This document shows positions 1-6,890 of a stretch of DNA of 12,442 bases, in pieces. The notes beneath the pieces were generated by a model, which saw only the letters and a program-made list of their open reading frames with translations, did not search any database and was not told the DNA's origin. This stretch comes from an uncultured bacterium (GTDB taxonomy: Bacteria > Bacillota_A > Clostridia > Oscillospirales > Oscillospiraceae): the NCBI GenBank assembly GCA_905214605.1, contig CAJMMY010000015.1:1-12442 (forward strand), in the 5' to 3' direction. The position numbers and the translations under genes were made by a program. The first letter of the stretch is position 1. Each line of letters starts with the position of its first letter.

Positions 1-444
1 TGGGTGATTCAGTGCGTTTCCAAACGAAATGAGTTTCTATTGATGTGTGCAGAGGCAATTGCGCGGGAACAGACGGCTTTTTTCCAAGGGCAATCCAATT
101 ATATTTTGCCAATTACAATGACGCAATTGGCAGACCGGTTGGACGTTTCTCCGTCGACAATCTCCAGAGCGGTTAACGAAAAGTATATTTCCTGCTGCCA
201 TGGAACGTTTCCGATGTCTTATTTTTTCTCTACAGCAGTGAATAAAGAGGTAGATGCAAGCAAATCGGAAGTCATTTCGGTTTTGCAGGAATTGATTGAA
301 ATGGAATCTAAGGAGAAACCATACTCGGACCAGCAATTGGCGAAACAGCTCATGCAGCGCGGATTTTCTATATCCCGTCGAACGGTTGCGAAGTATCGAG
401 GAGAATTTTCTATCCCATCGGCAACAATGCGGAGAAAGCACTGA
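1..444 (+). CDS. rpoN: RNA polymerase sigma-54 factor RpoN, C-terminal part (5' end outside window)
   Basis: Sigma-54 directs RNA polymerase to -24/-12 promoters that need an AAA+ enhancer-binding activator. Only the DNA-binding end is visible. The reading frame is open from base 1 (Trp codon, then GTG), and Trp-Val-Ile-Gln-Cys followed by KRNEFLL resembles the interior of RpoN, so the GTG at position 4 is not the real start. A helix-turn-helix follows (LADRLDVSPSTISRAVNEKY, about nt 127-186), then the typical FPMSYFFS segment. The RpoN box reads SRRTVAKYRG (about nt 376-405) where the family usually has ARRTVAKYRE, so the last Glu is Gly here, followed by IPSATMRRK. A convergent terminator lies just past the stop. 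No gene it might control through a -24/-12 promoter was recognised in the window. The family call is secure; the length and start are unknown. Confidence 0.93.
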   Translation, partial: WVIQCVSKRNEFLLMCAEAIAREQTAFFQGQSNYILPITMTQLADRLDVSPSTISRAVNEKYISCCHGTFPMSYFFSTAVNKEVDASKSEVISVLQELIEMESKEKPYSDQQLAKQLMQRGFSISRRTVAKYRGEFSIPSATMRRKH

Positions 445-480
445 ATTTTTGAACCGCATGACCAACCCAATATGTAAAGA

Positions 481-524
481 GAGCCTGGAAATCATAAGAT
501 TACAATGATTTCCAAGCTCTTTTT
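481..524. terminator. Convergent rho-independent terminator between rpoN and the histidine kinase
   Basis: A 15-base arm (481-495, starting GAGCCTGGAAATCAT) pairs with 505-519 with a single C/A mismatch on the + strand, around a 9-nt loop, and is followed by T520-524. On the - strand the mismatch becomes a G-U wobble and the stem is followed by TCTTTACAT. It therefore probably ends rpoN mainly and the kinase transcript secondarily. A-rich bases at 476-480 can extend the stem into the T-tract. Confidence 0.85.
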
Positions 525-550
525 GTAAATGCACGGGGGCGGCTTGCTGT

Positions 551-3364
551 TTACTTCTTCCGATTCCAATATTTTTTCAAGGTGTTAATCAGCACGGTCA
601 GGTCCAGCGGCTTGGTCAGGTGCTCATTCATGCCGGCCTCCAGACTGGCTTGCCGGTCTGATTCAAAGGCATTGGCTGTCATAGCCAGAATGGGAATGGT
701 TTTGGCGTCCGGGCGTCCGGAGTCACGAATGGTCCGGGTGGCCTCGTAGCCGTTCATTTCCGGCATCATAATATCCATAAGAATCATGTCAAAGCTGCCG
801 GCAGGTGCGGACAAGAATGTGTCCACCGCCTCTTTTCCGTTTCGTGCGGCGGTGACTTCTGCACCCGCTTGGGTCAGCAGAAATTCCGCAATCTCCAGAT
901 TCAGGTCATTGTCCTCGGCAAGGAGCAGCCGCATTCCGCTCAGGTCGGCCAAATCCGATGTAGGCAGCGGTTGAGGGCGGGCCTCCACCGGAGCGGGGGC
1001 AAAGGGCAGCAGAATCGTCACCGTGGTGCCCACGTCCGGGGTGCTTTCGATTTGAATGGAGCCACCCATTTTGTCCACCAATGCTTTCACAATGGACATA
1101 CCCAAACCGGTGCCGTGATATTCCGTGCGGGCGGTCATTTTTTCTTGAGAGAAAGGCTCAAAGACATGGGCCAGATACTCCGGCCGCATACCGATGCCCG
1201 TGTCGGCAACAACGGAGCGGAAGTAAATTTTTCTGTCTTTCTCGGTAATCTCCGTTGTCCAATGAATGGAACCATTGGGCTTGTTGTATTTCACTGCGTT
1301 GCTGAGAATATTCAGCAGAATTTCCCGCACATGCAGCGGTCCGCCGTAAACCCACGGACAGCCGCTGCCCTCTTCTTGAAGGGTCAGGTCCAAACCGGAT
1401 TCCATTGCCTGGGCGCTGATGATGTCCATGACATCATGGGTCAAATCGGTGAGATTGAACACCTCGCTGCCCAACTGTACGTTTTCGCCGTCCAGTTTGC
1501 TCATTTCCAGTACATCATTGACCAGCGACAGCAGGTGATTGGCGGCGGTCCGGGCTTTTTGCCGGTTGGCTTGAATCAATTCCGGGTCGCTGATGCGGCT
1601 GTTGATGTCCAGAATTCCGATGATGCCGTTCAGCGGTGTGCGAATATCGTGGGACATATTATTCAGGAAGAGCGTTTTGGCGCGGTTGGCTTGCTTTGCC
1701 TGCTCCAATGCGTCTTCCAACTGCTGATTTTGCAGTTTTTCATGGCGGGCAGCCTCGCGGAAATGATCGTTCCGCCGGAGGAAGTACAGCACCACGAGAG
1801 CGAAAATCAAAATCAGTAAGCTGCAGAAAAACGACAGATGCTCCAGAAAGAAATCCTTGAATGTGTACTGCGACATGGTGTCCAGATAGTGGAAAACCAC
1901 ACCGGCGCTGTAGCCGTCGCTGAGCATGGTAATGCCATGATTCAGCAATTGCAGCAGACCGTTGTTGCCGATGGCTACGCCGATGCACAGGTCGCTGCTG
2001 ACCGGCAGGGGGGCATTCTTCAGATTGGTGTCATGAATCAGACTGGCGGTGCGGAATGCGTTCAGAATGGTGCTGTCGGCCTCGCCGTTTTTCACAGCCT
2101 CGACGCAATCGGCAGAGCTGCTGCAAATAATCAGCTCCGCGTCGGGATAGTTCCAACGGGTATAGTTGGTTTGCAGCAGGTTGCTGGGGTTGACCGCAAT
2201 TCGCTCGGTGGTGCTGGCGCTGTAAGCGCCTTGATAGATGAGCTCTGCGGTAAATGTGGACACGGTGGAAGTCAGCAGATATCCCTGCTGCTCCGCGTAC
2301 CAGCTTTCACTGCTCACTGGGAAAATCAAATCCACATCGCCCTGCGCCAAAGCCTGATACATGTCCTCGTGGCAGGAATAGGCCCGATACTGAATTTCCG
2401 GTTCGTAGGTTCCCGGCAGCAGGGAGAAAATCTGGGGGATCAGTTCCCGGACCAAGCCGTTGGCGGTTCCGTCGGGACCGGTTTCGCAGTAGGGCATATA
2501 GTTGTCCATATAGCCCACAACAATGGTATCGTGGGCGGCCATGTAGTCCTGCTCCACAGTGGAAAGGAACGTGCTGACTGCGTTATCCACGGAGTATTCC
2601 AACCGCAGCTTGGTCATAAAGCTGCTGTCCTGCTCTTCAATCATGGGTATGGCATTGTTCAGCTGCCCCAGCAGGTCCGTCCGATTTTTTGCGGTGCAGA
2701 GGTAATACGGCTCTTTGCCGATTTTGAAAACCGGGAACAAGCCGGTATAGTTGGAACCGATGTTGTCGGCGCTGACAATGGCATCTACGGTGCCTTGATA
2801 CAGCGCGGAGATGCAATCCGTGTTGGTGTCGAAATAGGTCACGTTCACGTCGACTTGATTCTGCTCCACCCATGCCTGCAGCCGATCCACCATATTTTTG
2901 CTATGAGTCAGACCGATGGTTTTTCCGGAGCAACTGGACAAATCATTGTACTGAATGGTGCTGTCATTGTTGCGCTTGTAAATATAAAAAGTTTCCTGCA
3001 GCATATCGGTGTCCGGGAAATTCACCTCATCGCTGCGGTGCTCCGGGTCGGAAACGCCGGCCAACAAATCAATCTCACCGTCCACCAACATCTGGTAAAG
3101 GGTGGGCCAATCGCCGTACACATATTCGTAGCGCCAACCGGTGTAGGAGGCAAGTTTTTGCAGGTATTCATAACTGTATCCGCTTTTGGGCGCATCGTCG
3201 GAGGCGCCCTCTTGAAAATTCTTGAACTCATAGTAGCCCAACCGCACGGTATTGCTGTCTGCATCCGAAACGGCGCAGACGGGCGGGGCAATCAGAACGG
3301 CAGAAAGCAGACACAAGACGGCCGATAGAATACATAGAGCTCTGCGGGGTATCCGAAATGTCAT
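551..3364 (-). CDS. Hybrid sensor histidine kinase with two periplasmic solute-binding sensor domains and a receiver (BvgS/EvgS-like layout)
   Basis: Membrane sensor kinase of 937 aa. A signal peptide (hydrophobic run about 9-31) precedes two SBP_bac_3-type domains (about 36-270 and 280-497), which in this family bind amino acids or other small solutes outside the membrane. One transmembrane helix (about 508-530) leads into a coiled coil (535-562) and directly into HisKA, with the phospho-acceptor His572 in MSHDIRTPLNG. No PAS domain intervenes, unlike BvgS. HATPase_c has an N-box with Asn685/Asn689, DTGIGM at 721 and GTGLGM at 751. The C-terminal receiver has the acidic pair Glu817/Asp818, phospho-acceptor Asp864, Thr896 and Lys918. 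There is no HPt domain and no separate response regulator in the window, so its partner must lie elsewhere. RBS AGGAGG lies 8 nt before the ATG. The ligand cannot be read from sequence. Confidence 0.93.
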   Translation of the reverse strand: MTFRIPRRALCILSAVLCLLSAVLIAPPVCAVSDADSNTVRLGYYEFKNFQEGASDDAPKSGYSYEYLQKLASYTGWRYEYVYGDWPTLYQMLVDGEIDLLAGVSDPEHRSDEVNFPDTDMLQETFYIYKRNNDSTIQYNDLSSCSGKTIGLTHSKNMVDRLQAWVEQNQVDVNVTYFDTNTDCISALYQGTVDAIVSADNIGSNYTGLFPVFKIGKEPYYLCTAKNRTDLLGQLNNAIPMIEEQDSSFMTKLRLEYSVDNAVSTFLSTVEQDYMAAHDTIVVGYMDNYMPYCETGPDGTANGLVRELIPQIFSLLPGTYEPEIQYRAYSCHEDMYQALAQGDVDLIFPVSSESWYAEQQGYLLTSTVSTFTAELIYQGAYSASTTERIAVNPSNLLQTNYTRWNYPDAELIICSSSADCVEAVKNGEADSTILNAFRTASLIHDTNLKNAPLPVSSDLCIGVAIGNNGLLQLLNHGITMLSDGYSAGVVFHYLDTMSQYTFKDFFLEHLSFFCSLLILIFALVVLYFLRRNDHFREAARHEKLQNQQLEDALEQAKQANRAKTLFLNNMSHDIRTPLNGIIGILDINSRISDPELIQANRQKARTAANHLLSLVNDVLEMSKLDGENVQLGSEVFNLTDLTHDVMDIISAQAMESGLDLTLQEEGSGCPWVYGGPLHVREILLNILSNAVKYNKPNGSIHWTTEITEKDRKIYFRSVVADTGIGMRPEYLAHVFEPFSQEKMTARTEYHGTGLGMSIVKALVDKMGGSIQIESTPDVGTTVTILLPFAPAPVEARPQPLPTSDLADLSGMRLLLAEDNDLNLEIAEFLLTQAGAEVTAARNGKEAVDTFLSAPAGSFDMILMDIMMPEMNGYEATRTIRDSGRPDAKTIPILAMTANAFESDRQASLEAGMNEHLTKPLDLTVLINTLKKYWNRKK

Positions 3365-3398
3365 AGAGGAATCCTCCTAACAAATGAGTGATTGAAAT

Positions 3399-3422
3399 CC
3401 GACAGAAGTCGGCAGAAACTGC
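3399..3422 (-). promoter_or_regulatory. Two adjoining small hairpins in the kinase 5' leader
   Basis: In the expected kinase leader, GCAG-TTT-CTGC (3412-3422) sits directly against CCGAC-TTCT-GTCGG (3399-3412). Both are perfect short stems lying between the -10 element and the RBS. They may protect the mRNA 5' end; no known riboswitch is recognised. Confidence 0.35.
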
Positions 3423-3437
3423 TACTAATTTAATGTA

Positions 3438-3443
3438 ATTATA
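3438..3443 (-). promoter_or_regulatory. Probable -10 element of the sensor kinase gene
   Basis: A perfect TATAAT on the - strand lies about 75 bp before the kinase ATG. The hexamer 17 bp upstream (TGTCTT) is a poor -35, so an activator may be needed. A GACAGTA heptamer at 3463-3469, close to that poor -35, matches one half of the palindrome found at the cstA promoter. Confidence 0.55.
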
Positions 3444-3527
3444 GTACAATCCGGGGGAAAAAGACAGTAGAAAAGTGAGATATGGGCAAATTGTGCAAAG
3501 AGGGGAGCGGTCTTTGTGAAAAAACGC

Positions 3528-3563
3528 AAAAAACGTGGGAGAAGGCGGATTCTCCCACGTTTT
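3528..3563 (-). terminator. Rho-independent terminator of the methyltransferase gene
   Basis: ACGTGGGAGAA (3533-3543) pairs perfectly with TTCTCCCACGT (3550-3560), and flanking A/T bases lengthen the stem. On the - strand it is followed by TTTTTTGCGTTTTTT. It starts only a few bases after the methyltransferase stop codon and insulates the kinase promoter downstream. Confidence 0.9.
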
Positions 3564-3567
3564 TGCT

Positions 3568-4092
3568 TTAGGATTTCTTTGGAACATGCAGCCGGGTTAG
3601 GTCTGCGCCCTCTAATTGCAGCAGCTGCAGCTTTCGCTCCACACCGCCGGCATATCCGGTGAGATTTCCGTCGGCACCCACCACTCGATGACAAGGAACG
3701 ATGATAGAAACGGGATTGCGCCCCACCGCGGCACCCACCGCTTGAGCAGACATGGCGGGCTTTCCCAGCTGCTGCGCCAATGCGCGGGCCAAGGCACCGT
3801 AGGTGACGGTTTGCCCATAGGGAATTTCCAACAGCAGGTTCCACACCGCTTGTTGAAAATCGGTGCCAATCAGATGCAGCGGCGGAAGAAAGTCCGGGCG
3901 CTTACCGGAAAAATAGCAATCCAGCCAACGCTTTGATGCGGTCAGAACGGGCGTATCCCGGGGCACAGCGCCCGAGGGCAGCGTGCGGGCAAAATATCGC
4001 TGCCCCGCGAACCAAAGTCCGCTGAGACCGATTTCATCGGCGGAGAGCAGCACTTCGCCCAAGGGAGAAGAGTAGGTTTGGGTGTACGTCAT
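3568..4092 (-). CDS. ogt: Methylated-DNA--[protein]-cysteine S-methyltransferase (O6-alkylguanine repair)
   Basis: Suicide repair protein of 174 aa that moves the alkyl group from O6-alkylguanine (and O4-alkylthymine) to its own cysteine. The active-site signature IVPCHRVVG is intact, with Cys134. Upstream are the winged-helix DNA-binding region [15 protein letters not shown] (91-105) and GRNP (124-127), where the family carries the conserved Asn. The N-terminal RNase H-like domain begins at [14 protein letters not shown]. Length fits the Ogt class (about 160-180 aa) and there is no AraC-type Ada fusion. The ATG at 4092 is chosen because GGGAGG lies 7 nt before it and the family homology begins there. 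The frame stays open upstream to 4365, but that extension runs through the terminators and the 3' end of cstA. It is a stand-alone unit between terminators. Its promoter is not obvious: TTGCAC (- strand, about 4134-4139) has no good -10 partner. Confidence 0.93.
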   Translation of the reverse strand: MTYTQTYSSPLGEVLLSADEIGLSGLWFAGQRYFARTLPSGAVPRDTPVLTASKRWLDCYFSGKRPDFLPPLHLIGTDFQQAVWNLLLEIPYGQTVTYGALARALAQQLGKPAMSAQAVGAAVGRNPVSIIVPCHRVVGADGNLTGYAGGVERKLQLLQLEGADLTRLHVPKKS

Positions 4093-4099
4093 GGAAATT

Positions 4100-4105
4100 C
4101 CTCCC
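4100..4105 (-). promoter_or_regulatory. Ribosome binding site deciding the ogt start
   Basis: GGGAGG on the - strand, 7 nt before the ATG at 4092. It supports the 174-aa protein over the 265-aa open frame. Confidence 0.8.
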
Positions 4106-4140
4106 GGGAAATTTGGAATGTGTGGAAAACAAGTGCAAAA

Positions 4141-4175
4141 TGCCGCGCTGCACCGGGGAACGGAACAGCGCGGCA
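4141..4175 (-). terminator. Second hairpin downstream of cstA (likely back-up terminator)
   Basis: TGCCGCGCTG (4141-4150) pairs perfectly with CAGCGCGGCA (4166-4175). On the - strand it is followed by TTTTGCACTTGTTTT. It lies just beyond the first cstA terminator and before ogt, so it probably stops read-through. It could instead lie within an ogt leader if the ogt promoter is upstream of it. Confidence 0.65.
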
Positions 4176-4190
4176 TAGGAGGGAAAAGAG

Positions 4191-4218
4191 CACCCCAGAT
4201 GCCGAAGCATCTGGGGTG
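4191..4218 (-). terminator. Terminator of cstA with a UUCG tetraloop
   Basis: CACCCCAGATGC (4191-4202) and GCATCTGGGGTG (4207-4218) form a perfect 12-bp stem. On the - strand the loop reads C(TTCG)G, the extra-stable UUCG tetraloop, followed by CTCTTTTCCC. It starts about 13 bp past the cstA stop codon. Confidence 0.85.
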
Positions 4219-4231
4219 AGTTGTGTAATGA

Positions 4232-5965
4232 TTATGCTGCGGTCTTGTTCTTCTTCTGGTTGACGATGGTAGTGATACCTTCAATTGCCAGAACGATAGC
4301 CAGAATGACCAGCAGAATGCCCAGAACCACCTGTACGTAGGGGCCCCAGTCAGCGCCGCCTGCACGCACCAGATTGAACTGCTGCCAGGTGTTGATGAGC
4401 AGAGATGCGATGGTCACGCACAGCATGAAGACCATGGGGAACAGGAACATCTTGTTGTCCTTGCCCACGTTGCCCATCCAGGTAGCAACAGCCAGCAGAC
4501 CCAGAGCAGCCAGCAGCTGGTTTGCAGAGCCGAACAGTGCCCAGATCTTTGCGTAGCCGTTCAGACCCAGCAGGATGCCCAGAACCACAGTGATGATGGT
4601 TGCCACGTAGGGGTTCGCCAGGAACTTCTTTGCACCGGTGACGTTCTCGGGAGTCTCGCCCTTGCTGCTGTCAATCCAGAATTCCTGGAACATGAAACGA
4701 GCCAGACGAGTAGCGGTATCCAGAGAGGTCAGGCAGAATGCGGAGTAGGTCAGAACCAGCAGAGTGTACAGAATCTTGAACACTGCGGGGTTGCCGCCTG
4801 CGATCTGAGATGCCATGCCTGCAACGCCGCCTGCGAAGATGTCGGTAGCACCGGCGGTGTGACCGGTCTGACGAGCGTAAGCAATAGCAACCAGAGTGAT
4901 GATAGCCAGAACGCATTCCAGCAGCATGCCGCCGTATGCGATGGGCTTAGCGTCGGTTTCTTTATCCAGCTGCTTGGAAGTGGTGCCGGAAGAAACCAGA
5001 GAGTGGAAGCCGGAGATAGCGCCGCAAGCGATGGTGGTGAACAGCACGGGGAAGATGGGCTGTTTCACGCCAGCTGCGTTCACGCCGTCGCCGATCATAG
5101 TCAGACCAGCACCGGTAGCGTCAGTCATGCTGGGATGAGCAACGACAACGCCGATGGCTGCGATAGCCAGCATAGCGTACAGCAGGAAGGAGGACAGGTA
5201 GTCACGAGGCTGCAGCAGAATCCACACGGGAGTGACGGATGCAACAGCGATGTACAGACCAACGATCCACATCCAAGCGGTGCCGGACAGGTAAATGGGA
5301 TGCCAGTTCATGCCGATCGCCATGCACAGGCAGATAGCGATAATGCCTGCAATGGTGGAAACGCCCATGGGAGCGTTGCGGCGGTAAACCAGGAAACCGA
5401 AAGCAATTGCGATAACGATGAACAGCAGAGAAACCATTGCTACGGAAGCGGCGGTAGCAGATGCCTCTACGTCCAGCTTGCCTTCAACATACGTGGCACC
5501 GAAAGTACCGGCAACGATGGATGCGAATGCAGCCACGACCAGGATCAGAGTCAGGTATGCGAAGATGATGAACAGACGCTTTGCGCGCAGGCTCATGTTA
5601 GTGGCGATGATTTCGCCGATGGATTTGCCTTCGTGGCGGACGGAAGCAAACAGTGCGCCGAAGTCATGGACGCCGCCGAAGAAGATACCGCCGACCAGAA
5701 TCCACAGCATGCAGGGCAGCCAGCCGAACATTGCAGCGGAGATGGGGCCGGTAATGGGGCCGGCGCCGGCGATAGAAGAAAAATGGTGTCCCATCAGAAT
5801 AGGTGCTTTTGCGGGGACATAGTCCACGCCATCCTCCATAGTATGTGCAGGGGTGGGCAGGTCGCCTTCACCGACGCCCCACTTCTGGCACAGGTAGCGG
5901 CCATAGAAAATATAACCGCAGAGGAGAACGGCAATACCGATGATCAGGATTACAAGACCGTTCAT
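4232..5965 (-). CDS. cstA: Carbon starvation protein CstA family transporter (pyruvate or peptide uptake)
   Basis: Integral membrane protein of 577 aa, hydrophobic throughout with well over ten predicted helices. It carries the CstA-family block [17 protein letters not shown] (about 59-75), followed by the [20 protein letters not shown] region and the [18 protein letters not shown] block. Family members in enterobacteria (CstA, BtsT/YjiY) import pyruvate or peptides by cation symport; which substrate applies here cannot be read off. It is shorter than E. coli CstA (about 700 aa), as is common in Gram-positives. RBS AAGGGAG lies about 10 nt before the ATG. It sits 22 bp after the 172-aa gene and probably shares its mRNA. 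Codon use differs from neighbours: Ala is mostly GCT/GCA and Arg often CGT (for example about 4690-4715), where adjacent genes use GCC/GCG and CGG, suggesting high expression. Confidence 0.95.
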   Translation of the reverse strand: MNGLVILIIGIAVLLCGYIFYGRYLCQKWGVGEGDLPTPAHTMEDGVDYVPAKAPILMGHHFSSIAGAGPITGPISAAMFGWLPCMLWILVGGIFFGGVHDFGALFASVRHEGKSIGEIIATNMSLRAKRLFIIFAYLTLILVVAAFASIVAGTFGATYVEGKLDVEASATAASVAMVSLLFIVIAIAFGFLVYRRNAPMGVSTIAGIIAICLCMAIGMNWHPIYLSGTAWMWIVGLYIAVASVTPVWILLQPRDYLSSFLLYAMLAIAAIGVVVAHPSMTDATGAGLTMIGDGVNAAGVKQPIFPVLFTTIACGAISGFHSLVSSGTTSKQLDKETDAKPIAYGGMLLECVLAIITLVAIAYARQTGHTAGATDIFAGGVAGMASQIAGGNPAVFKILYTLLVLTYSAFCLTSLDTATRLARFMFQEFWIDSSKGETPENVTGAKKFLANPYVATIITVVLGILLGLNGYAKIWALFGSANQLLAALGLLAVATWMGNVGKDNKMFLFPMVFMLCVTIASLLINTWQQFNLVRAGGADWGPYVQVVLGILLVILAIVLAIEGITTIVNQKKNKTAA

Positions 5966-5987
5966 GGATTGATAACTCCCTTCCTTT

Positions 5988-6506
5988 TCACTTTTTCCGG
6001 AGCTTGAAATTGCGCTCCAGATTCTTTCTTGCCTCTACACCCGCTGGATTGGAGTAGAAACGATTGGTTGATGTTTCCATAGCTGCCAACTGGTATTCCG
6101 TCCAGCCCTGAAATCCCAGTTTATAGTACTTACGGAAGCGAGTGCGCTTGAGCATTTTCTTTGCTTCCGGGTCTATGGAATGCGCAAGCACCACCAGTCC
6201 GACATTGGAGAACATATGCTCTTTGCTCGGACGAACCAGAGAAAGCCCCGCCGTTTTTGTACGGTCGATGTGCTCCTGCAGTTCCTCCGCACTCAGATGA
6301 TCGGTGTGGAAAAAGTACAGATACTCGTGCTGCTCCACAGCCGACAGGACGTGCTTTTTGGAAACCAAGTAGTTCTCATCCCGCAGAAAATAGGTTGCCA
6401 TTGCAGGATAAGTCGTATTCTCTACTGTGATGTTCCGCTCCACATCATAAGAATGGGAATAGGCGTTCAACAGCTTGCTCAGCTGCTGCTCCAAGGTAAC
6501 TTCCAT
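5988..6506 (-). CDS. Unrecognised 172-aa protein co-transcribed with cstA
   Basis: I do not recognise this family. The protein appears soluble, with no signal peptide or transmembrane helix, mixed alpha/beta by eye. An N-terminal helical part (MEVTLEQQLSKLLNAYSH) leads to a segment rich in aromatic residues (about 28-70), then a basic stretch (KKMLKRTRFRKYYKLGFQGW, about 116-135) and a very basic C-terminus (RKNLERNFKLRKK). It could be an accessory or regulatory factor for the transporter, or a nucleic-acid-binding protein given the basic tail; both are guesses from context. It is the first gene after a strong promoter, and its stop lies 22 bp before the cstA start. The ATG at 6506 is chosen over the in-frame GTG two codons upstream because the AGGAG lies 5 nt before the ATG and overlaps the GTG. 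It has no resemblance to YbdD, the small partner of E. coli cstA. Confidence 0.85.
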   Translation of the reverse strand: MEVTLEQQLSKLLNAYSHSYDVERNITVENTTYPAMATYFLRDENYLVSKKHVLSAVEQHEYLYFFHTDHLSAEELQEHIDRTKTAGLSLVRPSKEHMFSNVGLVVLAHSIDPEAKKMLKRTRFRKYYKLGFQGWTEYQLAAMETSTNRFYSNPAGVEARKNLERNFKLRKK

Positions 6507-6511
6507 AGGCA

Positions 6512-6516
6512 CTCCT
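6512..6516 (-). promoter_or_regulatory. Ribosome binding site deciding the start of the 172-aa gene
   Basis: AGGAG (within AAAGGAG) on the - strand, 5 nt before the ATG at 6506. It overlaps the alternative GTG at 6512-6510, which rules that start out. Confidence 0.7.
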
Positions 6517-6552
6517 TTCTGTTTTTTCCTTCGTCGTTCCGAGGGTACTCCG

Positions 6553-6566
6553 TGACAGTACTGTCA
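6553..6566. promoter_or_regulatory. Perfect 14-bp palindrome at the predicted transcription start of the cstA operon (candidate operator)
   Basis: TGACAGTACTGTCA is an uninterrupted dyad that touches the downstream edge of the -10 TATAAT (6566-6571), so it would cover the +1 site. That position suits a repressor. The sequence does not match the LexA, CcpA, CodY, Rex or CopY/BlaI sites that I know. Confidence 0.5.
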
Positions 6567-6594
6567 TTATACGCCTACTTTGACAATTTGTGAA
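6566..6594 (-). promoter_or_regulatory. Strong sigma-A-type promoter of the 172-aa gene and cstA
   Basis: On the - strand a -35 TTCACA (6589-6594, 5 of 6 to consensus), a 17-bp spacer and a perfect -10 TATAAT (6566-6571). The expected start is near 6559, giving a leader of about 50 nt before the ATG at 6506. Confidence 0.8.
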
Positions 6595-6608
6595 CCAATA
6601 TTGTTTCA
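6591..6608. repeat. Imperfect palindrome overlapping the -35 of the cstA operon promoter
   Basis: TGAACCAATATTGTTTCA is symmetrical at 16 of 18 positions and overlaps the -35 hexamer. The flanking TTGTGAAC (6588-6595) also recurs inverted as GTTCACAA at 6623-6630. A regulator-binding site is plausible but unassigned. Confidence 0.4.
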
Positions 6609-6793
6609 ACAAAAAAATATTCGTTCACAATTAACAAAAATTCTATTCATAAAATGTTCATATTATCAAAAAGTGTACGGTTTAACCAAAAAAGAAACGG
6701 AAAATTCGACTAATACTTGTAAAGAAACGGCAAAACGTTTTATGGATTACGGTTGTTTTACACTTTTTTTGTGTAAAGTGCTGCATAGATAAA
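6600..6793. other. AT-rich non-coding stretch upstream of the cstA operon promoter
   Basis: This is the core of the 384-bp gap between genes. It contains A-runs, two exact copies of AAAGAAACGG (6691-6700 and 6721-6730, start-to-start 30 bp) and a small dyad TTTACAC-TTTTTTT-GTGTAAA (6757-6777). The only open frame (70 codons on +) has no RBS and no family resemblance. I see no convincing gene here. Confidence 0.5.
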
Positions 6794-6830
6794 CCCCTCT
6801 GCATCGGCATGAATTGCAGATGCAGAGGGG
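6794..6830 (-). terminator. Terminator hairpin downstream of the TRIC/UPF0126 gene
   Basis: CCCCTCTGCATC (6794-6805) pairs perfectly with GATGCAGAGGGG (6819-6830) around a 13-nt loop. The T-tracts are short on both sides: TTTATCTATG on the - strand and ATATTTTATC on the + strand. The nearest gene pointing at it is the - strand membrane protein ending at 6891. Confidence 0.65.
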
Positions 6831-6890
6831 ATATTTTATCATTGTTTTCATATTTAATTAATATTTATTATGTACCGAACCGATGAGACC

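Noticed and set aside
1838..3328. A 496-codon open frame on the + strand, and others (869-1819 +) opposite the kinase
   Set aside because: They are antisense to a complete, domain-verified kinase, have no RBS and read as low-complexity His/Gly/Val-rich protein. They result from the GC-rich codon pattern of the real gene.
3568..4365. A 265-aa version of the methyltransferase
   Set aside because: The added 91 residues are the terminators and the antisense-frame end of cstA; the RBS and the family start both fit the ATG at 4092.
6580..6585. A perfect TTGACA on the + strand as a -35 for a + strand transcript
   Set aside because: No acceptable -10 lies 15-19 bp downstream, and no gene follows on that strand.
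6623..6630. A Rex, CRP or FNR site at the TTGTGAAC/GTTCACAA repeats
   Set aside because: The arms are too far apart, and the spacings within 6588-6608 do not fit the published site shapes of these regulators.
6580..6792. A 70-codon + strand open frame containing YGLTKKETE, reminiscent of a LuxR-type helix-turn-helix
   Set aside because: The likeness ends after a few residues, there is no RBS, and it runs through promoter and dyad sequences.
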